A stretch of DNA of 64,000 nt from Bradyrhizobium cosmicum (GTDB lineage Bacteria > Pseudomonadota > Alphaproteobacteria > Rhizobiales > Xanthobacteraceae), in contig NZ_CP041656.2 of NCBI RefSeq assembly GCF_007290395.2, positions 6,386,001-6,450,000 of the forward strand, given 5' to 3'. The first letter of the stretch is position 1. The number at the start of each line of letters is the position of its first letter. Below are positions 8,642 through 17,177 of the stretch, piece after piece. The position numbers were made by a program, and so were the translations under genes. The notes under the pieces were generated by a model. It worked only from the letters and a program-made list of their open reading frames with translations. It was not told the origin of the DNA and searched no databases.

Positions 8642-9619
8642 ATGAGCGCGCCATTCGTTCTGGCCGTTCCCTCCAAGGGCCGCCTCCAGGAAAACACCGA
8701 GGCCTTCTTTGCCCGTGCCGGGCTCAAGCTGTCGAAGGCCGGCGGCGCCCGCGATTATCGCGGCACCATCGCAGGGCTCGACAATGTCGAGGTCGCCTAT
8801 CTCTCGGCCAGCGAGATTGCCTCGCAACTGTCCCGCGGCTTCGCGCATCTCGGCGTCACCGGCGAGGATCTGGTCCGCGAGAACATCGCGGACGCCGACA
8901 GGCGCGTGTCGCTGATCGACGGGCTGGGCTTCGGTTATGCCGACGTCGTCGTCGCGGTGCCGCAGGCCTGGATCGATGTCCGCACCATGGCCGACCTCGA
9001 CGACGTCACCACGGGCTTCCGCGAGCAGCATCACATGCGGATGCGGGTCGCGACCAAGTTCATCAACCTCACCCGCGCCTTCTTCCAGAGCCACGGCATC
9101 ACCGATTACCGCATCGTCGAAAGCACCGGCGCGACCGAAGGTGCGCCGGCGGCCGGCAGCGCCGAGCTGATCGTCGACATCACCACCACGGGCGCGACCC
9201 TGGCCGCCAACGGCCTGCGGGTGCTCGACGACGGCGTGATCCTGCGCAGCCAGGCCAATCTGGTCGCCTCGAAAGACGCAGACTGGTCGCCGCAGGCACG
9301 CGAGACCGCGCGAATCATCCTGGATCACATCGCGGCGCGGGCACGGGCCAACAAATACCGCGAGGTACGGACCCGCTTCCGGCAATGCGACGCGGCCCTG
9401 CTCGGCGAGGCCCACAGCCGGTTCGGCGTCGAAGCCCCGTTCGGCGGGCCGACCTCGTCGGGCATGCTGACGCTGCACTGCCCGCCCGGCCAGCTCTATG
9501 CGCTGGCGAGCTTCCTGCGCGAGCACGGCGCCGAGACCGTCTCGGTGGTCTCGCTCGACTACGTGTTCGACCGGGAGAACCCGCTGTTCGCCCGGCTCGA
9601 GGCGTTCCTGCGGCAGTGA
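8642..9619 (+). CDS. hisG: ATP phosphoribosyltransferase, catalytic subunit
   Basis: 325 residues. HisG condenses ATP with phosphoribosyl pyrophosphate, the committed step of histidine synthesis. N-terminal signatures are [15 protein letters not shown] and [11 protein letters not shown]; the PRPP-binding loop is in the segment [20 protein letters not shown] followed by [10 protein letters not shown]. It is longer than the ~210-230-residue short form that normally partners HisZ: about 90 extra residues (from roughly 235) end in [26 protein letters not shown] ribosome site lies inside the end of hisZ. Confidence 0.95.
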   Translation: MSAPFVLAVPSKGRLQENTEAFFARAGLKLSKAGGARDYRGTIAGLDNVEVAYLSASEIASQLSRGFAHLGVTGEDLVRENIADADRRVSLIDGLGFGYADVVVAVPQAWIDVRTMADLDDVTTGFREQHHMRMRVATKFINLTRAFFQSHGITDYRIVESTGATEGAPAAGSAELIVDITTTGATLAANGLRVLDDGVILRSQANLVASKDADWSPQARETARIILDHIAARARANKYREVRTRFRQCDAALLGEAHSRFGVEAPFGGPTSSGMLTLHCPPGQLYALASFLREHGAETVSVVSLDYVFDRENPLFARLEAFLRQ

Positions 9620-9674
9620 GCCTCAGGTTCGTTCAGCGTAGCGACAGCAAACCGCAGCTACCATATGCTGTTGA

Positions 9675-9698
9675 GACGACTTGCAGGACGACTTGCAA
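9675..9698. repeat. Two tandem 12-bp units
   Basis: GACGACTTGCAG is followed directly by GACGACTTGCAA between hisG and the next gene. It is a chance-level short duplication or slippage product; no function is implied. Confidence 0.6.
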
Positions 9699-9729
9699 GA
9701 AGCCTTGATTACCTCTGGGACCTTGATCG

Positions 9730-10806
9730 ATGACGCTGGGCTCTGACGTTTCCGGCCTGACCACCACCGCGGCCGGCGCCGCGGCGAAGGGACTGTCGAT
9801 TGTCGTGCCCCTCTACAACGAGGCGGCGGGACTGGCGTCCCTGCACCAACGCATTTGCGATCTCGCGAAAACCTTAGCGCAGCGCTATCGGCTTGCCTGC
9901 GAGATCGTCTATGTCGACGACGGCAGCGCCGATGCGACGCTGTCGATCGCACACAGCCTGCCGGCCGACGCGGTCGACGTCCAGGTGGTGTCGCTGTCGC
10001 GCAATTTCGGCAAGGAGGCGGCGCTGATGGCCGGCCTCGACCATGCCCGGCTTGGCGCTGTCATGTTCATGGACGGCGACGGCCAGCATCCGCCTCATCT
10101 GGTCGAGCAACTGGTGCGGCACTGGATCGAGGACGGCTATGACGTCGTCTATACCGCCAAGGCGCATCGCGACAACGAGCCCTTCCTGCGCCGCATCGCC
10201 GTGCATGGTTTCTACGCGCTGATCAATTGGGGCGCCCGCCAGAAAATCCCGGAGGACGCCGGCGACTTCCGCCTGCTGTCGCCGCGCGCGGTCGCGGCGC
10301 TCAGGCAGCTGCCGGAGCGCAATCGCTTCTTCAAGGGTCTCGCAAGCTGGATCGGGTTCCGCCAGATCCGCGTCGACTACGAGCCGGCGCCGCGCATCCA
10401 TGGCGTGACGACGTTCAGCGCCGCGCGCCTGCTCGGTCTTTCGATCGAAGGGGTGACCTCGTTCTCGGTGGCGCCGCTGCGCTTTGCCAGCCTGCTCGGC
10501 GTGATCCTCGCCGGCGGCGCCTTCCTGTTCGGCCTGTCGATCCTCTGGGAGGTCTGGACCACCGGCAAGCAGGTGCCCGGCTATCCCTCGCTCGTGATCG
10601 GCCTGATGACGATCGGCGGCGTGCAGCTCATCATGATCGGCATCGTCGGCGAATATATCGGCAAGATCCTCTCCGAGCTGAAGGCGCGCCCGATCTACTT
10701 CGTCGCCGAGCACAGTCAAAAGCATTTCGAGACCGACAAGACCCAGGACACTTCAAGACAGGACGCTTCAAGCCAGGACGCCGCGAAGCGGACGGCGGCC
10801 GAATGA
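9730..10806 (+). CDS. Polyprenyl-phosphate glycosyltransferase, family 2 (GtrB/ArnC-like)
   Basis: 358 residues. A GT2 domain (about 15-230) with VYVDDGSAD and the MDGDGQHPP catalytic aspartates is followed by two membrane spans (about 245-300; LLGVILAGGAFLFGLSIL and IGLMTIGGVQLIMIG), the layout of DPM1/GtrB/ArnC enzymes. These transfer a sugar from a nucleotide carrier to undecaprenyl phosphate at the inner membrane for later periplasmic transfer. The sugar is unknown. The next gene, a ChbG/HpnK-type deacetylase, overlaps its stop by four bases, which suggests the two act on the same carbohydrate or lipid. The last 25 residues are a low-complexity Asp/Gln/Ser/Lys tail. Confidence 0.88.
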   Translation: MTLGSDVSGLTTTAAGAAAKGLSIVVPLYNEAAGLASLHQRICDLAKTLAQRYRLACEIVYVDDGSADATLSIAHSLPADAVDVQVVSLSRNFGKEAALMAGLDHARLGAVMFMDGDGQHPPHLVEQLVRHWIEDGYDVVYTAKAHRDNEPFLRRIAVHGFYALINWGARQKIPEDAGDFRLLSPRAVAALRQLPERNRFFKGLASWIGFRQIRVDYEPAPRIHGVTTFSAARLLGLSIEGVTSFSVAPLRFASLLGVILAGGAFLFGLSILWEVWTTGKQVPGYPSLVIGLMTIGGVQLIMIGIVGEYIGKILSELKARPIYFVAEHSQKHFETDKTQDTSRQDASSQDAAKRTAAE

Positions 10807-11645
10807 GCGCGGCGGCGCCGCGGCGGATCTGGCTGTGCGCCGACGACTACGGCATCAGCCCGGGCGTCAACCGTGCCATCCGCGACCTGATCGAGCGCGG
10901 CCGCCTCAACGCGACGTCGGTGATGATGGTCGGCCCGGCGGTCGGGCGCAGCGAGATCGAGGCGCTTCAGGCCTCGGCAAAGCTAAGCCCGCGCTGCGCG
11001 ATCGGATTGCACGTGACGCTCTCGGCGCCGTTCCGGCCGCTCACCATGCATTTCCGTCCGCTCGACGGCGACATGTTCCTGGCATTTCCGAAGCTGCTGC
11101 GCGCAGGCCTCACGCGAAGGCTCGACCGCGAGTTCTTTCGCAACGAGGTGAAAGCGCAACTCGTGGCCTTCATGGAAGCATTCGGGTGCCCACCCGACTT
11201 CGTCGACGGCCACCAGCACGTGCAGCTCTATCCGCAGGTGCGCGACGGCTTTGTCGATGCCGTCACCGATGGCGCCCCGAACGCCTGGGTGCGGCAGGGC
11301 GGGCGCGACCTGCCATTGGCGCAGCGGCTGGCCTCGCCAAAGGCCATGGTGCTCGACATTCTCAGCGCGCAATTCCGCCGCCGCGCCGGTAGCGCCGGCC
11401 TTAGCTTCAATCCCGGCTTTGCAGGAGCCTATGACTTCACGCGGGCCGCCGATTTCGGCGCCCTGATGCGACAATTCCTGGAAGGCCTTCCCGACGACGG
11501 CCTCGTGATGTGCCACCCCGGCTTCGTCGACGACATCCTCGCCGGCCTCGATCCGATGACCGACGTCCGCGAACGCGAGCACGCTTATCTCGCCGGCGAT
11601 GCCTTCGCGCGCCTGCTGACGGACAGCGGCGTCACGCTGGGGTAA
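10803..11645 (+). CDS. ChbG/HpnK (YdjC-type) carbohydrate deacetylase
   Basis: 280 residues. The YdjC family removes acetyl groups from N-acetylated sugars (ChbG on chitobiose, HpnK in hopanoid tailoring). The metal-binding signatures are present: CADDYGISPGVN (Asp pair), IGLHVTLS (His), FVDGHQHVQLYP (His pair) and MCHPGF near the C-terminus. The ATG at 10803 overlaps the glycosyltransferase stop in an ATGA arrangement. A longer reading extending to 10227 in the same frame runs out of frame through the previous gene and is an artefact. Action on the sugar placed by the upstream enzyme is an inference. Confidence 0.9.
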   Translation: MSAAAPRRIWLCADDYGISPGVNRAIRDLIERGRLNATSVMMVGPAVGRSEIEALQASAKLSPRCAIGLHVTLSAPFRPLTMHFRPLDGDMFLAFPKLLRAGLTRRLDREFFRNEVKAQLVAFMEAFGCPPDFVDGHQHVQLYPQVRDGFVDAVTDGAPNAWVRQGGRDLPLAQRLASPKAMVLDILSAQFRRRAGSAGLSFNPGFAGAYDFTRAADFGALMRQFLEGLPDDGLVMCHPGFVDDILAGLDPMTDVREREHAYLAGDAFARLLTDSGVTLG

Positions 11646-11767
11646 CCCGCCGAAGCAGGCTTTGAGGCAGCTTGTCGCATACCGAAATTTAATCCGGCCG
11701 GCACTGTTGGGGCCACAATGGAACCCTACATCTGGCTCGCGCTTGTTTTGTGCGAGGGAGATTGATC

Positions 11768-12571
11768 ATGACGCCGCAGGAACGCCAGCTCGTCGACGAC
11801 CTTTTCGACCGGCTTTCGAAACTGGAAAACGCACCGCGCGATCCAGACGCGATCGCTGCGATCTCCGACGGCCTGCGCAAGGCCCCCGGCGCGATCTACG
11901 CGCTGGTGCAGACGACACTGTTGCAGGACGAAGCGCTGAAGCGCGCTCATAACCGCATCCAGGAGCTGGAAGCGGCGCATGCGCCGGAGCAGGCCCAGTC
12001 GGGCGGCTTCCTCGATACCATGCGCGACACGCTGTTCGGTGGTGGCCCCGTACGCGGCTCGGTTCCGAACGTGCCGCCGCGCGACTCGCGGCCGGTCTGG
12101 AACACCGGCCAGGCCATGCCGCAGCCGCAGCCGGGCTACGGCCAGCCGCCTTACGGGCAGGCCTACGGTCAAGGCCCGGGTCAGGGCTATGGCGCCCCGC
12201 CGGTCGGCGGTGGCGGCGGCTCGTTCCTCGGCACGGCCGCGGCTGCCGCGGCCGGCGTCGTCGGCGGCTCGCTCCTGCTCTCCAGCATCCGCGGCATGAT
12301 GGGCGGATCGCACCAGCAGGCCTTCGGCGACACCAACTCCCTGGGCGGTGATCGCAGCCCCTGGAGCGGGAGCGATCAGTCCGGCGGCTCGCTCGCTCGC
12401 GATGCCGGTCTCGACGATATCGGATCGAACCGCGACTCCCGCCAAAGCTTCTCCGATCAGGCCTCGAACGACCAGAACGACGACGACGACAATCGCGACG
12501 ACGGCAATATGGACCTGGCCGACGACAGCGATTTCGGCGGCGGAGACGACGGCGGCAGCGATTACGCCTGA
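11768..12571 (+). CDS. DUF2076 domain-containing protein
   Basis: About 267 residues. The first ~80 match DUF2076: TPQERQLVDDLFDRLSKLE, then APGAIYALVQTTLLQDEAL, a helical pair. The middle is a Gly/Tyr/Gln/Pro-rich stretch (GYGQPPYGQAYGQ), then a hydrophobic segment (GTAAAAAAGVVGGSLLL) and a strongly acidic tail (NDDDDNRDDGNMD...). It is probably a periplasmic or membrane-associated protein of unknown role. The ATG at 11768 has GAGGGAG eight bases upstream. A perfect hairpin terminator follows at 12603. Confidence 0.85.
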   Translation: MTPQERQLVDDLFDRLSKLENAPRDPDAIAAISDGLRKAPGAIYALVQTTLLQDEALKRAHNRIQELEAAHAPEQAQSGGFLDTMRDTLFGGGPVRGSVPNVPPRDSRPVWNTGQAMPQPQPGYGQPPYGQAYGQGPGQGYGAPPVGGGGGSFLGTAAAAAAGVVGGSLLLSSIRGMMGGSHQQAFGDTNSLGGDRSPWSGSDQSGGSLARDAGLDDIGSNRDSRQSFSDQASNDQNDDDDNRDDGNMDLADDSDFGGGDDGGSDYA

Positions 12572-12602
12572 TCGCGGCAAGCCCCCGTCATCAACCTGAA
12601 CG

Positions 12603-12634
12603 AACGGCCGCCGAACAGGCGGCCGTTTCCGTTT
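12603..12634 (+). terminator. Intrinsic terminator after the DUF2076 gene
   Basis: AACGGCCGCC (12603-12612) pairs perfectly with GGCGGCCGTT (12618-12627) around GAACA, followed by a T-rich run. Confidence 0.8.
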
Positions 12635-12754
12635 CGGCGGTGTCCATGCGCTTGTGAGCAATTCGTCACGCAAATCATGCCCGGGCGGAAAGCCGATCTT
12701 GGAGACACGCTGCACCACCGCTATGATGCCCCCTTTCAGACGAGGAGTTTTGCA

Positions 12755-13264
12755 ATGCGGATGATTTGCCTGACCGCCTCCTTCATTTTTGCGTTGCATG
12801 CGAGCAGTGCCTTCGCCGCACCTGCGGGCCTGTTGAACAAGACCATCACGATCTCCTTCGCCACCACAGGCATGGCAAAGGCACCCGACGGCAAATCCCA
12901 CGGCTTCACCACCAAGGTGTCGCGCATCATCTATGTCAGCAGCGCCGGGCGCCTGTTCAGCCGCTTTCGGGCCACGAACCGTGGCGGCGACCGGAGCGGC
13001 GAGATCGCACCGGGCCAGGGCAAAGGCAATTTCAGCTTCCAGAGCGACAAGCTCATCGGCGTGATTCCCTATGAGGTCGGGGCGCGCCAGGTCACTGTCA
13101 CCTTCGATACCGGCTTCTCAAGTTGCTCGGTCAACGTGATCGAGGGCCATACCGGCGGCATCATCCGGCGCAAGGCTCCGAACGGCGTGATGTACGAGCT
13201 CTCGGGCGTGACCACGACCTCGCCGAGCTGCTCGATCCAGAGCGGCAACGCCTTCGCCGGTTAA
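12755..13264 (+). CDS. Exported hypothetical protein
   Basis: 169 residues from the ATG at 12755, which has GAGGAG about nine bases upstream; an in-frame ATG 26 codons earlier has no such site. A typical signal peptide ends at AFAAP (about residue 22). The mature part is beta-rich (TITISFATTG, SRIIYVSSAGRLFSRF, ARQVTVTFDTGFSSCSVNV) with two cysteines. No named family is recognised. It lies upstream of the metacaspase-like gene on the same strand, 96 bases away. Confidence 0.7.
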   Translation: MRMICLTASFIFALHASSAFAAPAGLLNKTITISFATTGMAKAPDGKSHGFTTKVSRIIYVSSAGRLFSRFRATNRGGDRSGEIAPGQGKGNFSFQSDKLIGVIPYEVGARQVTVTFDTGFSSCSVNVIEGHTGGIIRRKAPNGVMYELSGVTTTSPSCSIQSGNAFAG

Positions 13265-13360
13265 GGTTTCCGGGCGCCGACCAATCGCCGGCAGCGTCCG
13301 GCGGTTGTCCGGCGGTCCGGGTTTTGATAGGGACCCTTATTGCACCCACGGAGACCGTCC

Positions 13361-15148
13361 GTGCGATCCGCCTTTTTGTTTCTGCTCGCGCTGATCCTTT
13401 CGATATCGAGTGACACGGCTTGGGCCGCCAAGCGGGTTGCGCTCGTCATTGGCGTTTCCGAGTACCGGCAGGTGCCGCGACTGCCCAATCCCGCGCGCGA
13501 TGCCGACGTGATGGCGGCCCTGTTCAAGAAGGCGGGTTTCGACGCCGTGGACAGCAGGCGCGATCTCGGCATCGCCGAGCTGCGCCGCGCCATCCGCGAG
13601 TTCTCCGCGGCGTCGCAGGATGCCGACGTCGCGGTGGTCTACTATGCCGGCCATGGCATCGAGGTCGACGGCGTCAACTATCTGGTGCCGGCCGACGCCA
13701 AGCTCGCGAGCGATTTCGACATCGAGGACGAGACTATCTCGCTCGATCGCGTGATGCGCGCGCTCGACGGCGCCAAGCGACTCAAGCTCGTCATCCTCGA
13801 TGCCTGCCGCGACAATCCGTTCGCCACCAGCATGAAGCGCACCGTCGCCAGCCGCGCGATCGGGCGCGGCCTCGCCAAGGTCGAGCCTGCGATGTCCGAC
13901 ACGCTGATCGCGTTCGCCGCAAGGGCCGGCGCGGTGGCGAGCGACGGCGACGGGCAGAACAGCCCCTTCGCCACGGCGCTGGTGCGGAACATCGCCGAGC
14001 CCGGGCTCGATCTGCGCATCGCGTTCGGCCGCGTCCGGGACGAGGTGCTCAAGGCCACCGGCAACCGGCAGGAGCCATTCGTGTACGGGTCGCTCGGCGG
14101 CGACACCGTGGCGCTGGTCCCGCGCGCCGCCGATCCCGAGGCGGAAGCCCGCGTCGACTACGAGCTGGCGGCGCAGGTCGGCACCAGGGAAGCCTGGGAT
14201 TCTTTCCTCGCCAAGCACCCGGCCGGTTTCTTCGCCAACCTCGCCCGCGGGCAGAACAGCAAGCTCGAAGCCGCCCAGCAGGGCCGTGCTCGGGCCGATG
14301 ACGCCAAGCGGCAGGCCGACGAGCTGGCGGCACAGAAGGCCGCCGACTTCCGCCGCCAACTCGAAGAGCAGAGCGCGCGCCAGACCGCGGAGGCCAAGCA
14401 GAAGCTCTCCGAGCAGGCCAAGCGTGAGCTCGACGAAGCTCGCGCCCAGATCGCCGAGCAGGCCAAGAGGGAGCTGGACGAGGCGCGGCGCCAGGCCGAA
14501 CAGGCCCGGCAACAGGCCGATGCGGCCCGGGTGCAGGTCGACGAGGCGCGGCGCCAGGCGGCAGCCGATGCGCAGATTCAGGTCGAGCAGGCCAAACGCG
14601 ACGCCAAGGCCCAGGCGGACAAGGCGCAGGCCGACAAGGCTCAAGCCGAGAAGCTGGCCGCGCTCACGCCCAGCCAGCCGCCCCCGCAGGCGCCGCCGCC
14701 TGCCGCACCGAAGATGGATCCTTCCGATATCGCGCGGCTGCTGCAGGCTCACCTCAAGCGCGTCGGCTGCGATCCCGGCAGCATGGACGGCAAGTGGGAT
14801 GACGGCTCGCGCAAGGCGCTGGAGCTGTTCAACAAGAGCGCCGACACCCATTTCGACGTGAAGCTGGCGAGCCTCGACGCGCTGGACTCGGTGCGCGGCA
14901 AGACCGACCGCGTCTGTCCGCTGGTATGCGCGAAGGGGCAGCGCGCCGAGGGCGACCGCTGCGTCCAGATCGGCTGTTCGAGCGGCTATGTGCTCAACGC
15001 CAGCGGCGCCTGCGAGAAGCGGCCCGAGCCGGCGCCGAAGCCGAAGACCGTGACGCGGCAGGAACCCGCCGCGACACGCAGTGCGCCGGCGCCTCGCGGG
15101 GGCGGCGGCAAGTGCTTCTCGTTCGGCGGCAAGACCTATTGCGAATAG
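13361..15148 (+). CDS. Metacaspase-like (peptidase C14 family) protein with coiled coil
   Basis: About 595 residues. Signal peptide (1-22, ending TAWA), caspase p20-like domain (about 24-245) with the catalytic dyad His98 in VVYYAGHGI and Cys149 in LVILDACRDNPF, then a short helical region, a long Ala/Gln/Glu/Lys-rich coiled coil (about 300-432), a Pro-rich hinge, a small domain like a peptidoglycan-binding fold (PSDIARLLQAHLKRVGCDP, 453-505), and a Cys-rich tail. Family knowledge: such proteins cleave after Arg/Lys. The signal peptide implies periplasmic action. I chose GTG 13361 (CGGAGA seven bases before) over the TTG at 13340, which would put Arg/Pro-rich residues ahead of the signal peptide. 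Confidence 0.87.
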   Translation: MRSAFLFLLALILSISSDTAWAAKRVALVIGVSEYRQVPRLPNPARDADVMAALFKKAGFDAVDSRRDLGIAELRRAIREFSAASQDADVAVVYYAGHGIEVDGVNYLVPADAKLASDFDIEDETISLDRVMRALDGAKRLKLVILDACRDNPFATSMKRTVASRAIGRGLAKVEPAMSDTLIAFAARAGAVASDGDGQNSPFATALVRNIAEPGLDLRIAFGRVRDEVLKATGNRQEPFVYGSLGGDTVALVPRAADPEAEARVDYELAAQVGTREAWDSFLAKHPAGFFANLARGQNSKLEAAQQGRARADDAKRQADELAAQKAADFRRQLEEQSARQTAEAKQKLSEQAKRELDEARAQIAEQAKRELDEARRQAEQARQQADAARVQVDEARRQAAADAQIQVEQAKRDAKAQADKAQADKAQAEKLAALTPSQPPPQAPPPAAPKMDPSDIARLLQAHLKRVGCDPGSMDGKWDDGSRKALELFNKSADTHFDVKLASLDALDSVRGKTDRVCPLVCAKGQRAEGDRCVQIGCSSGYVLNASGACEKRPEPAPKPKTVTRQEPAATRSAPAPRGGGGKCFSFGGKTYCE

Positions 15149-15170
15149 GCTGCTTGCCTGCCGGTCCGGT

Positions 15171-15986
15171 TCACATCACCACGACCTTGGTGCCGACATT
15201 GACGCGGCCGTAGAGGTCGATGACGTCCTCGTTGCGCATACGGATGCAGCCGGAAGACACGTTGGTGCCGATGGTCCAAGGCTCGTTGGACCCGTGGATC
15301 CGGTAGAGCGTCGAGCCCAGATACATCGCGCGGGCGCCGAGCGGGTTTTCCGGACCGCCTTCCATGTGCCTGGGCAGGTCGGGGCGGCGCGCGATCATTT
15401 CGGCGGGCGGCGTCCAATCCGGCCATTCGCGCTTGGCCGTGATCGACTTCACGCCGGACCAGGTGAAGCCGGGGCGTCCGACGCCAATGCCGTAACGCAT
15501 CGCCCGGCCGTTGCCCTCGACGAGATAGAGGAACTTGTTCGGCGTATCGACCACGATCGTGCCGGCACTTTCCTTGCCGCTATAGTCAACAGATTGCTTC
15601 TCGAATCTCGGGTCGAATTGACGCTGGCGCGGATCGACCGCCTCCTGCTGGAGACCTGCGCCTTGCTGATATCCACCCTGCATCTGCGGTTCGCCCATCG
15701 GCGGCAGGCGGCGCTGGTCGTAATAACCCGGCTGCTGCTGATAGACCGGCTGCTGCGGCGCGTAGGCGGGACCGCGGCCCGGACCGTCGCCGAACAGGAA
15801 CTCGATGAAGCCGCCACCCATGTTCGCATTGGAGGCGACGCGTACCGGCGCCGGCGGCACCTGCGGCTGGTAGAGCACCGCCGGCGGATCGTTCGGCACC
15901 GTATTGTCGAAGGCATTCGCGCTGTTTGCGCCGGCAATGAAGGTGCAAGCGCTGCCAAGCAGCGCGACAGACATTTTCTTGAACAT
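15171..15986 (-). CDS. L,D-transpeptidase (YkuD/ErfK family)
   Basis: 271 residues from the ATG at 15986. A signal peptide ends near NANAF (about 26), followed by a Pro/Gln/Tyr-rich linker (about 30-130) and a YkuD catalytic domain (140-271) with the motif HGSN (His231) and SSGCIRM (Cys247). These periplasmic enzymes form 3-3 peptidoglycan cross-links or attach proteins such as beta-barrels to peptidoglycan. An in-frame ATG 27 codons upstream would place charged residues ahead of the signal peptide and is rejected. It converges on the metacaspase-like gene, with 22 bases between stops. Confidence 0.93.
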   Translation of the reverse strand: MFKKMSVALLGSACTFIAGANSANAFDNTVPNDPPAVLYQPQVPPAPVRVASNANMGGGFIEFLFGDGPGRGPAYAPQQPVYQQQPGYYDQRRLPPMGEPQMQGGYQQGAGLQQEAVDPRQRQFDPRFEKQSVDYSGKESAGTIVVDTPNKFLYLVEGNGRAMRYGIGVGRPGFTWSGVKSITAKREWPDWTPPAEMIARRPDLPRHMEGGPENPLGARAMYLGSTLYRIHGSNEPWTIGTNVSSGCIRMRNEDVIDLYGRVNVGTKVVVM

Positions 15987-16301
15987 CGACGTACTCTGTA
16001 CTGTTTCGTCTAGATCACATGCGTCATGCAGGAGCTGATGGCTGATCGGCGTCCGCGACGTGGTCAATAAAGAGCAAAAGCCGTTTTGTTTGGTAAACGA
16101 GAGCCGCGTTTCGATTCACCACGTCGCGAACGAAGGCCCAATTTGGCGATCAGCGTTTATTTTCGATGAACGCCACAGTCCCATGGTTAATCAGCGGTTT
16201 TTTGCGTCGTCGCGCACGACCGCGCAACAGTTCCGCTGTGAACCTCGTGTTAAATTGCTTCTGCCTACAAAGACGCGTGAGTGAGGTGGGGGGAGTATCT
16301 G

Positions 16302-17087
16302 ATGGCTGTTCACCGCAAGCGTTTTCGTGTCGAGGATATCGTCGGTGGCGAGATGCCCATTCTTGACGTAACTGATGAGGCAATCCCGATGCATAGCGAG
16401 ATCATGGCGGAGCTGCGCGCGATCCGCGCACAGATGGCCAAGGGCAGCGTGCCTGCGCCCTTGTCCGGCAGCGCGGCCATGGCGGCGATCGACGCCTCCA
16501 CGGCGCAGGAGCTTGCCGACGCACGCACGATGCTCGAGACCTATCGGGCCCAGATCGAGCAGTGCGAGAAGCTGAAGATCGAACTCGACCTGATCCATGA
16601 CGCCATCGACCGCACCAAGCGCGAGATCGCGGTGCTGCATGGCAAGAGCTTTGACGGCGCGGAGATGGCCAAGGTCAATGGCGAGCTCGGCGCGGTGGTC
16701 GGCGGCACCGAGCAGGCTACACAGCAAATTCTCGAAGCTGCCGAATCGATCGACCAGGCAGCCAGCGCGATGGCCAAGGTGGACTCGGCCGACCAGCAGA
16801 AGCGGCTCGCCGACGACATCCAGGAACGTGTCATCTCGATCTTCGAGGCCTGCAACTTCCAGGACCTGACCGGGCAGCGCATCAGCAAGGTCATGACCAC
16901 CATGAAGTTCATCGAGCAGCACATCAATGCGATGATGGACATCTGGGGCGGCGTCGACGCGATCAAGGCTCACGTGCCGGCGCAGGTCGACACCCGCAGT
17001 GAAGACGACAAGCTCCTCAACGGCCCGAAGCTCAACGGCGACGTCGGCCACGCCTCGCAGGACGATATCGACGCACTGTTCGACTGA
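16302..17087 (+). CDS. CheZ-family protein phosphatase
   Basis: 261 residues. CheZ dephosphorylates phospho-CheY. A long helical hairpin is predicted (about 65-215), and the catalytic motif EACNFQDLTGQR places Asp188 and Gln192 at the spacing of the E. coli CheZ Asp143/Gln147 pair. The C-terminal tail ASQDDIDALFD resembles the short acidic CheY-docking peptide. The ATG at 16302 follows GGGGGAG. No other chemotaxis or flagellar gene is nearby, so the partner CheY is elsewhere. A strong terminator follows. Confidence 0.85.
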   Translation: MAVHRKRFRVEDIVGGEMPILDVTDEAIPMHSEIMAELRAIRAQMAKGSVPAPLSGSAAMAAIDASTAQELADARTMLETYRAQIEQCEKLKIELDLIHDAIDRTKREIAVLHGKSFDGAEMAKVNGELGAVVGGTEQATQQILEAAESIDQAASAMAKVDSADQQKRLADDIQERVISIFEACNFQDLTGQRISKVMTTMKFIEQHINAMMDIWGGVDAIKAHVPAQVDTRSEDDKLLNGPKLNGDVGHASQDDIDALFD

Positions 17088-17112
17088 TCGGACGCAGCCT
17101 TTGCGGAAAAAC

Positions 17113-17141
17113 AAAAACGCCGGCAAAAGCCGGCGTTTTTT
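17113..17141 (+). terminator. Intrinsic terminator after the CheZ-like gene
   Basis: A 12-base-pair stem (AAAAACGCCGGC, 17113-17124, with GCCGGCGTTTTT, 17129-17140) around AAAA and ending in a T run. It can function on both strands, since the convergent lipoprotein gene ends 37 bases further on. Confidence 0.92.
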
Positions 17142-17177
17142 CGTTATTGCTGTCGAGTGGTTAGAGCCGAACCCTTG

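Noticed and set aside
9675..9698. Tandem 12-bp repeat as a possible CRISPR or iteron
   Set aside because: There are only two units and no spacers. No cas or replication gene is nearby.
10227..10802. Apparent 5' extension of the ChbG/HpnK-type gene
   Set aside because: It runs out of frame through the GT2 gene. The domain begins right at the ATG at 10803.
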